From: Bacillota bacterium
GTDB taxonomy: Bacteria; Bacillota; Clostridia; Lachnospirales; Lachnospiraceae
Assembly: GCA_023393095.1 (NCBI GenBank)
Contig: JAEWMT010000052.1
Span: 1 to 64,000 of the forward strand
Length of the DNA: 64,000 nt
Direction: 5' to 3'
Under the pieces are notes generated by a model that saw only the letters and a list, made by a program, of their open reading frames with translations, searched no databases and was not told where the DNA came from. The number at the start of each line of letters is the position of its first letter. Within the stretch, counting starts at the first letter, position 1. The position numbers and the translations under genes were made by a program. Below, piece by piece: positions 8,588 to 17,233 of this stretch.

Positions 8588-9553
8588 ATGAATATAGTTT
8601 ATTATATTATACAAAATATGCTTCCGGTAGCTATTCCACTTCTTTTGGTAGCCTTGGGCGGTATGTACAGTGAGCGAAGCGGTGTAATTAACCTAGCGCT
8701 AGAAGGTGTCATGTTGTTTGGGGCATTCTTTGGCTGTTTGACGGTATATTTTATCGAGAAATCAGATATAAACGCACAGCTTCTGCTAATCATCGGTATG
8801 ATTATCGCTGCAATAGCCGGAATTCTTTACTCCATGTTGCTAGCTTTTGCTGCTGTTAATATGAAGGCAGATCAGACCATAGCCGGAACTGCTCTTAATA
8901 TGTTCATTCCTGCAGTTGTTTTACTTTTCTGTAAAATGAAGTTTAATAGTGACGGTGTAACTACGAATGCTGGCTTTTATATTCAATCAGTGCCGGGCTT
9001 AAGTAAAATACCTGTAATTGGACCGATATTGTTTGAAAAGACATATATAACGGTGTACCTCGGACTTGCGTTTTTTGTCATTGCAACAATCGTATTTTAT
9101 AATACAAGGTTCGGACTGCGGCTTCGTTCCTGCGGTGAGCATCCCCACGCTGCCGATTCCGTAGGTATCAATGTTTATCGCATGAGATACAGCGGTGTAG
9201 GTATATCCGGATTCCTCGGAGGAATCGGAGGCTTTTTCTATTCTGTTGGTACTATGGATGGTAATGTAAATGGTCATACCGGTGTTGCTGGTTTTGGTTT
9301 CTTAGCGCTTGCAGTAATGATTTTTGGTCAGTGGAAGCCGGTTAAGATATTCTTTGCTGCGTTATTCTTTGCTTTATTACGTACGGTTGCTTATTCGATT
9401 CCGATTATTCCGTTCTTAAAAACACTGGATATTAATCAGGCATATTATAAGATGCTGCCTTATGCTGCTACCATGATTGTACTTATTTTTACTTCAAAGA
9501 AATCAAGGGCACCAAAGGCTGAGGGTATTCCTTATGATAAGGGAAGAAGATAA
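8588..9553 (+). CDS. ABC importer permease, NupQ/YufQ-like
   Basis: The second membrane subunit of the nucleoside-type importer, 321 residues with repeated hydrophobic helices. It has SERSGVINLALEGVMLFGAFFG at its beginning and LRSCGEHPHAADSVGINVYRMRY in the cytoplasmic loop, both characteristic of the YufQ branch. The start MNIVYYIIQ is chosen four bases after the upstream stop, with a GGGGG-containing ribosome region; an in-frame start at 8531 would lie deep inside the previous gene. It ends the four-gene operon, ahead of a terminator. Confidence 0.92.
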   Translation: MNIVYYIIQNMLPVAIPLLLVALGGMYSERSGVINLALEGVMLFGAFFGCLTVYFIEKSDINAQLLLIIGMIIAAIAGILYSMLLAFAAVNMKADQTIAGTALNMFIPAVVLLFCKMKFNSDGVTTNAGFYIQSVPGLSKIPVIGPILFEKTYITVYLGLAFFVIATIVFYNTRFGLRLRSCGEHPHAADSVGINVYRMRYSGVGISGFLGGIGGFFYSVGTMDGNVNGHTGVAGFGFLALAVMIFGQWKPVKIFFAALFFALLRTVAYSIPIIPFLKTLDINQAYYKMLPYAATMIVLIFTSKKSRAPKAEGIPYDKGRR

Positions 9554-9647
9554 CTATAAATGGTTTAGGGTGTTGAATGACCTAATAATAAATAAAAAAT
9601 AATCTAATAAATATACTAATAGATAATATTTATTGATTATAAACAAG

Positions 9648-9712
9648 AAAAGGAAATGTTTGCTTGAAACTATGTAAGACAATACCATAGTTCAGGATAG
9701 CATTTCCTTTTT
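9648..9712 (+). terminator. Terminator after the nucleoside-type ABC operon
   Basis: AAAAGGAAATG pairs with CATTTCCTTTT, with an inner helix TGAACTATG-type (GAAACTATG against CATAGTTC) and a T5 run. It may also serve the converging nitroreductase gene. Confidence 0.75.
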
Positions 9713-9746
9713 GCTATTCAAAGAAAAATAATTATACAAATTATTG

Positions 9747-10268
9747 TCACCAGACATTGTTATAATGAATTTTACCTTCTTTATAATTATCCCTAGCTTC
9801 AAATGTTTCGTCCGGATATCCTAAAGCAATGATGGAGAAAGGCTTAATACCTTTCGGAAGATTCAGAATACGTATTATTTCATCAGTATCATTTTTTACG
9901 GAAGGATTTACTCCCTGCCATACAGCACCTATTCCTAAAGACTCTGCCGCAATTAAGATATTCTCTGTAGCTGCGGCACAATCATGCTGCCAATAACACT
10001 CTAGAGTTGCCGTATTTGGCTCACCGCATACAAGAACTGCGGAAGGCGCGGTCAGCAACGTAAGATACCCACCGTGAATGCCGGACAACTCACTTAATAA
10101 CCTTCTGTCATCAATCACAATAAAATGCCATATCTGCTGGTTACTGGCGGATGGAGCATTCATAGCAGCTCTTAATAAATCGCGCATAGTGTCTTCTGGT
10201 ATTTTCTTATCTAGATATTTTCGGATACTTCTTCTACTTAAGATATGTTTTAACGTAATGTTCTCCAT
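9747..10268 (-). CDS. Nitroreductase-family FMN enzyme
   Basis: A 173-residue protein of the NAD(P)H-dependent nitroreductase fold. The N-terminal RRSIRKYLDKKIPED is the FMN-phosphate-binding motif. APSASNQQIWHFIVIDD and the C-terminal half (AAATENILIAAESLGIGAVWQGV, then a PFSIIALGYPDE strand) are family hallmarks. Such enzymes reduce nitro groups, quinones or flavins, and the actual substrate cannot be told. The start has AAGGAG nine bases upstream. It stands alone and converges on the ABC operon. Confidence 0.9.
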   Translation of the reverse strand: MENITLKHILSRRSIRKYLDKKIPEDTMRDLLRAAMNAPSASNQQIWHFIVIDDRRLLSELSGIHGGYLTLLTAPSAVLVCGEPNTATLECYWQHDCAAATENILIAAESLGIGAVWQGVNPSVKNDTDEIIRILNLPKGIKPFSIIALGYPDETFEARDNYKEGKIHYNNVW

Positions 10269-10682
10269 TGTTATAGCTCCTTTTCTTAGTTTTTATTATT
10301 CTAAAATAGATCTGCAAAATAATCTAGTACGCACATTTAAGTGATTAAATTACAAAAAAGTAAGTAACTATATTGTTGGTGTAATTTGGATTATTATAAG
10401 AAAGCAAAGCAGATAGAAAGAGCAATAGTGGCAAGGACTATGGTTAATCACTTTTAGTAATTAATACGAACTATATAGTTAATTCTTTGTTTTTATGGAT
10501 TCCCGATGATATATTAAATCTACATTAAAAAATTATGATATTTTAGAGAAACATTTCTTTTCCAAGAAATATATGCTATACTAGACACCATGAAATTAAA
10601 GTCAATAGGTTTTATCCCTTCGGTCTGTGTCATTATATGCGCTTGCTCCGTTTCGAACTAATCAGAAGATATAGGAGGATTT
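10269..10682. other. Gene-free stretch upstream of the DUF5685 trio
   Basis: AT-rich. A TATACT -10-like box lies near 10574, with only a weak -35. A 23-codon open frame at 10590-10661 ends just before the DUF5685 ribosome site; it has no good ribosome site and is not called as a gene. No hairpin or repeat stands out. Confidence 0.4.
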
Positions 10683-11531
10683 ATGTTCGGATATGTTAAT
10701 ATCAATAAGCCGGAACTTAAGGTTAAAGATTTTTATAAATATAAGGCATATTATTGTGGCTTATGCAGAACCTTAAGAAAAAAGTATGGACCCTTCGGTC
10801 AGCTGACCCTGTCCTATGACATGACATTTCTTGTCATTCTTTTGTCGTCGCTATATGAGAGCGATACAGTAAATAAAAAGAGCAGGTGTGTAGTACATCC
10901 GGTTAGAAAACAGAATATTCTTACCAACGAAATAACAGAATATGTAGCAGATATGAATATCGCATTAACCTATCACCATCTGCGTGATGATTGGCAGGAT
11001 GAAAAAAGTGTTGCCGGATTAACAGGTTCGGAGGTATTAAAAAGAAAGTATAAGAAAATTGCAAAGAAATATCCCAGACAATGCCAAGGTATTCTGGAAT
11101 GTCTTAATCGACTTCAGGAATGTGAGAAGAAAAACGAGACTGATCTTGACACCGTCTCGCGCTGCTTTGGTGATTTGATGTCGGAGCTTTTTACTTATCG
11201 TAAGGATGTCTATGAGGAACGGCTTCGAAAGATAGGTTTTTATCTTGGTAAGTTTATCTATATTCTGGATGCATATGATGATATCGAAAAGGATATGAAG
11301 CATAATAACTATAATCCATTAAAATCAGAATATGAATCTGAAAACTTTGATGAAGAGTGTATTAGGATACTTACACGCATGATGGTGGACTGTAGTAATG
11401 AATTTGAGAAATTGCCATGTCTAAATGATATAGAAATTCTTCGTAACATACTGTATGAAGGAGTGTGGACGAAGTTTAATAAAATACATGATGATAGAAA
11501 GAAAAGAAAGGAACAAAAAAATGATTGCTAA
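10683..11531 (+). CDS. DUF5685-like protein of unknown function
   Basis: I recognise the N-terminal style (MFGYVNINKPELKVKDF...YYCGLCRTL) as DUF5685-like; no function is established. The 282 residues look all-helical and soluble. Two Asp-rich motifs stand out: RDDWQDE at 101-107 and DAYDDIEKD at 196-204. Their spacing in a helical protein resembles the two metal-diphosphate motifs of all-alpha isoprenoid synthases, but this is pattern matching only. A CGLC pair sits at 25-28 and there are further single cysteines. The ribosome site is AGGAGG. The gene overlaps the following J-domain gene by 11 bases and starts a three-gene operon. Confidence 0.75.
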   Translation: MFGYVNINKPELKVKDFYKYKAYYCGLCRTLRKKYGPFGQLTLSYDMTFLVILLSSLYESDTVNKKSRCVVHPVRKQNILTNEITEYVADMNIALTYHHLRDDWQDEKSVAGLTGSEVLKRKYKKIAKKYPRQCQGILECLNRLQECEKKNETDLDTVSRCFGDLMSELFTYRKDVYEERLRKIGFYLGKFIYILDAYDDIEKDMKHNNYNPLKSEYESENFDEECIRILTRMMVDCSNEFEKLPCLNDIEILRNILYEGVWTKFNKIHDDRKKRKEQKNDC

Positions 11532-12153
11532 TCCATATGAAGTGCTTGGTGTATCACAAAATGCCTCCAATGACGAGATTAAAAAGGCATATAGAGATCT
11601 TTTGAAAAAATATCACCCGGATGGATATGTTAATAATCCTCTTGCCGGTCTTGCTGAAGAGAAATTTAAAGAGGTTCAGGAAGCTTATGACCAGATAATG
11701 AAGGAAAGAGAAAACGGCTACAGCGGAATTAACAGTTCAGATAATGATTCAGAAGAGATGAGAATGGTTTATAACTATATAAACTCCGGAAATTATATAG
11801 CAGCTTTGAATACACTTGAACGCATCCCGCAGCGTTCTGCAAGATGGTATTATTACAGTGCGGTAGCGAATGCTGGTGCGGGTAATAATGTCCGTGCTGT
11901 TGAATTTGCTAGACAGGCAGTTAATATGGATCCTAGTAATGCAGAATATAGAAACTTTTTAAATCAGCTGGAATCTCAGGAGAGAAGATATCAGAATACC
12001 AGATATGGCGGAGGTTACGGTGGCTACGGAACTGGTGGTTATGGTGTAGGTGGCTATGGCAGAGGGGTTGGTACAGGAAACCTTTGCTGTGATTTATGGT
12101 GTGCCGATTCCTGCTGTGAATGTATGGGAGGGGATTTGATTCCATGTCTTTAG
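11521..12153 (+). CDS. J-domain protein with TPR-like middle and Gly/Tyr- and Cys-rich tail
   Basis: A 210-residue DnaJ-type co-chaperone-like protein. Residues 1-65 are a J domain (NPYEVLGVSQNASNDEIKKAYRDL) with the Hsp70-activating HPD in YHPDGY. Residues 75-155 form TPR-like helices (YINSGNYIAALNTLERI, AVEFARQAVNMDPSNAEY). Next comes a Gly/Tyr-rich linker of GGYG repeats, then a 24-residue tail with seven cysteines that could bind metal or form disulfides. Classical DnaJ zinc repeats are absent, so it is not the housekeeping DnaJ. The start is at MIANPYEVL, overlapping the DUF5685 gene, and the 3' end overlaps the membrane gene. Confidence 0.85.
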   Translation: MIANPYEVLGVSQNASNDEIKKAYRDLLKKYHPDGYVNNPLAGLAEEKFKEVQEAYDQIMKERENGYSGINSSDNDSEEMRMVYNYINSGNYIAALNTLERIPQRSARWYYYSAVANAGAGNNVRAVEFARQAVNMDPSNAEYRNFLNQLESQERRYQNTRYGGGYGGYGTGGYGVGGYGRGVGTGNLCCDLWCADSCCECMGGDLIPCL

Positions 12154-12677
12154 GAACGAAAAAGCTGGCATTTTTGGGATTGTTGACTGCTCTTTCGGTA
12201 GTAATGATAATATTAAGCGGTATATTAGATTTTAATACGCTGTTTCTTCTTGCTGCAGCATCTTACTGTGTAGGCATTGCTTTCAGAGAGAGTAATATAC
12301 AGACGGCTGCCGGTTTTTATGTGGCAAGCCTGATTCTCGGTTTTTTACTTGCTCCGAATAAGCTTTATTGTATCACTTATGCAGCCATGGGGGTTTATAT
12401 TCTTTCATCGGAATTTTCCTATGACATGCTGGTGAAGGTTAAATACAGAAGTACGCGCAAGATCCTATTATGGGTTATAAAGTATGTAATATTCAACTTG
12501 ATGTATATTCCGGCATTATTGTTCTTACCTGGATTGTTATATTCCGGTACAATCAGTCGTGAATTTATTGCCGGTTTTCTTTTGATCGGACAGGCTGCGT
12601 TATTGGTTTATGATTTGGCATATAACTCTTTTCAGGGAGTACTCTGGGAAAAAATGCGCCGTCATTTAAAATTATAA
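12144..12677 (+). CDS. Hypothetical membrane protein of the DUF5685/J-domain operon
   Basis: A 177-residue protein with about five hydrophobic segments and short loops, ending in a basic tail (MRRHLKL). The first segment, KLAFLGLLTALSVVMIILSG, resembles the start of ECF-type S components (ECF-T/CbrT style), and ligand-binding S proteins have a similar size, but the match is not strong enough to name. The start follows GGGAGGGG inside the end of the J-domain gene. Co-expression with the J-domain protein suggests a membrane-attached complex; its substrate is unknown. Confidence 0.7.
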   Translation: MSLGTKKLAFLGLLTALSVVMIILSGILDFNTLFLLAAASYCVGIAFRESNIQTAAGFYVASLILGFLLAPNKLYCITYAAMGVYILSSEFSYDMLVKVKYRSTRKILLWVIKYVIFNLMYIPALLFLPGLLYSGTISREFIAGFLLIGQAALLVYDLAYNSFQGVLWEKMRRHLKL

Positions 12678-12691
12678 AGATGAAAGCTTAA

Positions 12692-12730
12692 GAGGGTACC
12701 CTAAAGTATATAACTTATAAGGATACCCTC
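12692..12730 (+). terminator. Hairpin after the DUF5685 operon
   Basis: GAGGGTACCC pairs with GGATACCCTC apart from one mismatch, with a 19-base AT-rich loop. The T-tail is weak, so this is a modest terminator candidate. Confidence 0.5.
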
Positions 12731-12741
12731 TACTCTTTAAG

Positions 12742-12958
12742 AATTAGGGTGTCAAAAGTCAGATTTATGTTGTGAGATGAATATTTGTGCATATATTTTC
12801 ATTTGGACTTGCATTACCTTCAAACGAAATTAACTGTATATAAACTTTTTATGCAAGAGTCGCTAGAGCCGGTCTCAAAGAACTAAAGTTCTTCGCCATC
12901 TAATATATATACGCATATTCTTTAATCTGATTAATTTATGACTTTTGATACCCTAATT
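12742..12958. mobile_element. 217-bp palindromic intergenic element, second type
   Basis: The ends are AATTAGGGTGTCAAAAGTCA (12742-12761) and its near-perfect inverse at 12939-12958 (one mismatch). Pairing resumes inside: GAATATTTGTGCATATAT against ATATATACGCATATTC. A small AAGAACT/AGTTCTT palindrome sits near the tip. It has no coding capacity, and its ends differ from those of the element at 1401. It is probably another MITE-like or structured intergenic repeat. Confidence 0.6.
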
Positions 12959-13320
12959 TTATTTAAGATAATTACGTACGCTACATTTAATAACAAGACA
13001 GAAATTTATAATCCATATAATGGAGTATAAAGTTTTTTGGGGATTATGTTACCATTTTGTTTAAGTTTTGTTATAAAGTGTCGATATAAAAATTATGGAA
13101 AGAGGCTAATCATAAGAAAATGTGAAAAAAACGTAATATAACAATCTATCTATAGGTATATCTGGTATAAAATTACTATATTACTACAATATATATACAT
13201 AAGCATTGAAAGATTAGCCTGTAACGAATATAATCCATAGTAGGGAAGACAAGTAAATCATGATAGTGATATGTTTAATACATGGAGGTATATTTCATAT
13301 CCAATACAAAAGAAAGGTTG
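12959..13320. other. Upstream region of the secreted paralog pair
   Basis: About 360 very AT-rich bases, probably holding the promoter and a long leader for the secreted-protein pair. No convincing -35/-10 pair or hairpin could be fixed. Confidence 0.35.
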
Positions 13321-15705
13321 ATGGATAGTATAATGTACACAAAAAACAGAAGAAAACTTACCAGAAGCATATTAACGGTAGCAGCATTCCTATTAATAAT
13401 GCTGATGATCGGAACACCGAAGCGGACAGAGGCAGCTTCCAGTATTTCCATTGAGGAGATTAACTACTTGAAGAGTACTATTACACTGAAGGTGAATGAC
13501 GGTGATACGGAAGTATATTTCTCAGATTCAAAGAAAACAAACTGGCAGGCTATACCGGAAGAGATTAGAAGCGATAATACAATTTCTTTCGACATTTCTT
13601 GGGTAGATGTTTCTAAGAGCTATGTATTAACTTTTAAAGCAAATAAATCTATTGATGTTATATCAGTAACCCTACCTAAGCAGGTTATAAATTTTAAGGC
13701 CACCTATAATAAAGTAAAAGGTGCAGTATCCTTTAGTAATGTAGGGACAAGGACAATTGAATGGAGAAAGAAGGGCAGTACCATATGGAATACTGTTAAT
13801 ATTTCAACACTACCCAAAGAGCTTAGCTATCTTACAGCGAACGGAGCTACCGTTTATTTTCGATTGGAACCGGTGAATGGCACAGGAGCATCCAAATTAG
13901 GTTTCCGTGCAAGCAAGGAAGTAACTGTTACTATACCGAAGAAGACAAATGCCCCACAGATAACGATTAATGGTTCTGCTTTCAGTATTGCAGTGAAAAA
14001 AGGCATGGCTTACCGTACCGTAAACAGTGACGGAACAACTACAGACTGGATAAACATCGGCAGTTCAGCTGATCTGCTTCTGAAGAATGAGAATGTAGCT
14101 GCCAAAGCTTTATACACGACAGCATCTTCCACAAGATCCGATGTAATCCTGCAGTTTAGGACAAATGCTACCAACTCCACTCAGGTATCTAAAATTACTA
14201 CAGTAACAGTACCCGTTCAGGAAGGACCTCCGGATGTGGATACCTATGGAATTGAATTAAACTCTACAAGTTCAACTACAGTAGCACTAAAGGTTAAGGC
14301 TGCCAACAGTACTATGCCTTTTGAATATACTATTATTAAAAAAGACGAAGAAATCAATTATCAGACTGCAAAATGGACAGCAATAACTTCCAGTACGGAA
14401 GTAAGCCTGAACAAAAAAACAGCCCCGGAGGGAAGCCACATTTATGTTAGAAAGAAATCAGTTAATAATACCAATGATGATAATTATGCATTGGCATCTT
14501 TTGAAACCGATGTGTTAGGAGCCATAACATATCCGGGAGCACCTACGGCTTCTACCTTAAAAACTTTAATATCTACTGCAGGAGTATGCCAGCCAGCGAA
14601 TAGTTCCGGTTATCTAACCTTTAATTTATATAATTCTACTTCAACTACCGTATCGGAAATACATTTCCTGGATGCTTATGGTATCGATAGAGGAACAGCA
14701 ACTTGTAAGAGTACGGTGGTAAAAAACAACAACAGCACAGATCCGGATGGGAAAGATAAATATATCATTACGACCAAGATAACTTCAACAAGTAATCTGG
14801 ATACGAATACAAAAGAAATATTATATGCTAAGATTATTCTGGCAAATACGGATGTAATTACAAGTACTGATAAAGCCGGTGTTCTATTATATCTCTATCC
14901 TGCATCTACCGTAAATAATCCTACGAGCGAAGAGGATGGATATAAAGATTATACGAACAGCTTTAACCGTATTTATATGTCAAATGATTCGACGGACAAA
15001 AGATCCTTTAAGTTCCGGCTGGATCTTGGTACTGCACAGATTCCGAGTGATTCAGCGATAAACAACTACAGCGGCCAGGCCGTAGAAATCAGCTCTATTA
15101 AATATGATGGTTATACTTTGATTAAGAAGGATTCAGACGATACAGACTATTCGGTTAATTACGATACACATGTCAATGATGATGGCAAAACAATTAGAAG
15201 AGCTACCGTAACCGTTAATGTGGCTAATTTTGAAAAATCTATTAGCATAACAGATGTAGCAGAGGTTCTTCGTATTACCCTAAATAACGGCGAAGTATTA
15301 GATGATGATGTAAAGATTACGTTAATTAATACAGCTACTTTAGATAATATACCGATTTCTTGGACAATTTCGGAAGGTAAATTGCCGCCAACAAAGACAA
15401 CCACGACAACAGGTCCCGATGGAAAGATAATTACTACAACGGAAGACCTGGTATCCTATACCCTAACCTTAACCTTGTTTGATAAGAATTACAGTGTCGG
15501 TGTATCCAATGTTACCTGGGGAGGCATCTCAGTTCTTGGATCGACGACCATAATAAAAGGTACTGCAACAATTAATCTTTCAAATGCCAAGCTGAATACA
15601 TTAACGACAACCTCTACCGATACAAAGAATATCATAATAACCTTTAGTAATGGATTTACTATATCAACAGGTTGCAAATTAACTGTATTGGATGCTGCTC
15701 AGTAG
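13321..15705 (+). CDS. Large secreted repeat protein of unknown function (paralog A)
   Basis: About 794 residues, exported: a basic N-terminus, the hydrophobic core ILTVAAFLLIMLMI and a TEAASS cleavage region. The first ~400 residues are beta-rich units about 90 residues long, with recurring W-R-K/T-V (EWRKKGSTIWNTV, TAKWTAI) and I/V-Y-V/F-R-K/L (IYVRKK) motifs. The C-terminal half is unique, Thr/Ser/Asp-rich and also predicted beta. There is no SLH, LPXTG or catalytic motif. The first ~400 residues match the next gene product in order and spacing, so the pair arose by duplication. The start is uncertain: the ATG at 13321 follows AAAGG closely, and those at 13282 and 13333 are alternatives. 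Confidence 0.7.
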   Translation: MDSIMYTKNRRKLTRSILTVAAFLLIMLMIGTPKRTEAASSISIEEINYLKSTITLKVNDGDTEVYFSDSKKTNWQAIPEEIRSDNTISFDISWVDVSKSYVLTFKANKSIDVISVTLPKQVINFKATYNKVKGAVSFSNVGTRTIEWRKKGSTIWNTVNISTLPKELSYLTANGATVYFRLEPVNGTGASKLGFRASKEVTVTIPKKTNAPQITINGSAFSIAVKKGMAYRTVNSDGTTTDWINIGSSADLLLKNENVAAKALYTTASSTRSDVILQFRTNATNSTQVSKITTVTVPVQEGPPDVDTYGIELNSTSSTTVALKVKAANSTMPFEYTIIKKDEEINYQTAKWTAITSSTEVSLNKKTAPEGSHIYVRKKSVNNTNDDNYALASFETDVLGAITYPGAPTASTLKTLISTAGVCQPANSSGYLTFNLYNSTSTTVSEIHFLDAYGIDRGTATCKSTVVKNNNSTDPDGKDKYIITTKITSTSNLDTNTKEILYAKIILANTDVITSTDKAGVLLYLYPASTVNNPTSEEDGYKDYTNSFNRIYMSNDSTDKRSFKFRLDLGTAQIPSDSAINNYSGQAVEISSIKYDGYTLIKKDSDDTDYSVNYDTHVNDDGKTIRRATVTVNVANFEKSISITDVAEVLRITLNNGEVLDDDVKITLINTATLDNIPISWTISEGKLPPTKTTTTTGPDGKIITTTEDLVSYTLTLTLFDKNYSVGVSNVTWGGISVLGSTTIIKGTATINLSNAKLNTLTTTSTDTKNIIITFSNGFTISTGCKLTVLDAAQ

Positions 15706-15737
15706 TAGACTGCATGACGAACAAAGGAGGAAGAATT

Positions 15738-16922
15738 ATGGATATTAAACAGTTATTAAAGATAAAATTAAGTGCTGCTATTGTATTTGCTGTAATGCTA
15801 CTTTGTATCCCGGTATTTATAGCAAAGGCTTCAACAGCATCAGCAATCTCTTTTGGAACTATAGATTATGAAGCACTGACGTTGCAGGTATATAAAAATA
15901 ATAATACTATAGTGTATTATTCTACCGATAACAGTCAGTGGGAAGAATTAGAGGCTTCCTACAACAGCACTACAATGTCATATAACATGGATATATCTTG
16001 GGTTTCAAATTCAAGTGATGTGACCCTTTATTTTAAAGGAGACATTAATAAAACAGTTAAGACAATAACAATACCGGCACAGAATAACACATTCAGTGTG
16101 ATTTTTGACAAATCAGATGGAACGTTTACCTTTAATAATGCAGAAGAATCTGATACCTTCGAATGGAGAAAAAACTCGGATTATTATTGGAAAACTGTAA
16201 ATTTGGATGACGGCACAAGCTCCTATCAATCATTTCTTACTACAGTTGATAAGTTCAGAGTAACAGGAGCAACAATTATTATTCGTTTACCGCAAAAAAT
16301 CGGCACTGGAGTGGATGATGTAGGAATGCGGACTAGCAAAGAAGTTACTGTTTCGATTACTACAAGAGCTACGGCTCCGGCGGTGAAGGTAAACTCCTCT
16401 AGATTGACACTTAATACGACTACCGCAATGGAATATTATGATTCAGAATCTGATTTATGGTTTGATTGTTCAACGAATATGAATCTGGATGAAATTGCAC
16501 CGCAAGTATTATATGAAAACGGAGCAAAATCAGCTATACTGAAAATAAGAAGGGCGCAGACTTCAACTACACCATATTCAAAGACTGCTACGATTATGAT
16601 ACCAGCTCAAAGAGCTGCACCTATTATTTTTGACAGCTCATCAGATGTTACCCATTATTATATGAATTCAAGACTTATGCTTCAGTTTAATAACGCATCT
16701 GCAACAAAAATGTATGAATATGCAATTGTTAAGGAGGATGCTGATTATAATGTTACTACAGCAGCGTGGAGAACTGTTCAGTCCTCCAGTGTGATTGCTT
16801 TATCAAGTTCAGTAGCACCGGACGGTTGCACAGTTTATGTGAGAAAAAAGGGTACAGATGCTTCAACAAAAACGGATGTTGTATTAGCTTCTGCAGTTAA
16901 TAGCTTTATTGTAAAATATTAA
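15738..16922 (+). CDS. Secreted repeat protein of unknown function (paralog B)
   Basis: 394 residues with a signal peptide (AAIVFAVMLLCIPVFIAKAS). The whole mature part aligns by eye with the N-terminal half of the preceding protein: DISWVSNSSDVTLYF with DISWVDVSKSYVLTF, FEWRKNSDYYWKTVNL with IEWRKKGSTIWNTVNI, RTSKEVTVSI with RASKEVTVTI, and a final CTVYVRKKGTD with HIYVRKKSVN. It lacks the C-terminal half of paralog A. AAAGGAGG precedes the ATG, 32 bases after the upstream stop. A terminator follows at 16991, making a two-gene surface-protein operon. Confidence 0.78.
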   Translation: MDIKQLLKIKLSAAIVFAVMLLCIPVFIAKASTASAISFGTIDYEALTLQVYKNNNTIVYYSTDNSQWEELEASYNSTTMSYNMDISWVSNSSDVTLYFKGDINKTVKTITIPAQNNTFSVIFDKSDGTFTFNNAEESDTFEWRKNSDYYWKTVNLDDGTSSYQSFLTTVDKFRVTGATIIIRLPQKIGTGVDDVGMRTSKEVTVSITTRATAPAVKVNSSRLTLNTTTAMEYYDSESDLWFDCSTNMNLDEIAPQVLYENGAKSAILKIRRAQTSTTPYSKTATIMIPAQRAAPIIFDSSSDVTHYYMNSRLMLQFNNASATKMYEYAIVKEDADYNVTTAAWRTVQSSSVIALSSSVAPDGCTVYVRKKGTDASTKTDVVLASAVNSFIVKY

Positions 16923-16990
16923 TCAGGCCTTAAGCGAGGTTGCATAAATTATTTAAACAATTGAAGTTAAGCTGAAAATATACATATTAT

Positions 16991-17028
16991 AGAAAGAGCG
17001 GGTCTTGTTATATGACAGACCCGCTTTC
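16991..17028 (+). terminator. Terminator after the secreted paralog pair
   Basis: GCGGGTCT pairs with AGACCCGC, extended by AGAAA against TTTCT, with an 11-base loop and a moderate T-run. Confidence 0.75.
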
Positions 17029-17144
17029 TAATTTCATACTAGGAAATTGCGCTCTATGAAATAAAAAGCACTTTGTGATAGGATGTTTAGGATTTGGATA
17101 CATATCAATTCAATCCACTTTGGCTACAATGTCACTGGATATAC

Positions 17145-17219
17145 TTGACAAAAAGCTTATATGTATATATACTCATATATATTAGTACTCAAATATATTA
17201 GTATATAACTTAGTATAAA
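17145..17219 (+). promoter_or_regulatory. Promoter and probable PadR site of the OYE operon
   Basis: TTGACA (17145-17150) and TATACT (17168-17173) are 17 bases apart. Right after the -10 box, ATATATTAGTA occurs twice and TAGTATA recurs, forming TACT...AGTA inverted arrangements. A regulator bound there would block transcription. The PadR protein encoded third in the operon is the obvious candidate; that link is inferred. Confidence 0.6.
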
Positions 17220-17233
17220 GGCAGGAGATTGAA

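Noticed and set aside
10590..10661. A 23-codon peptide before the DUF5685 gene
   Set aside because: No ribosome site and no recognisable feature; too short to support without conservation data.
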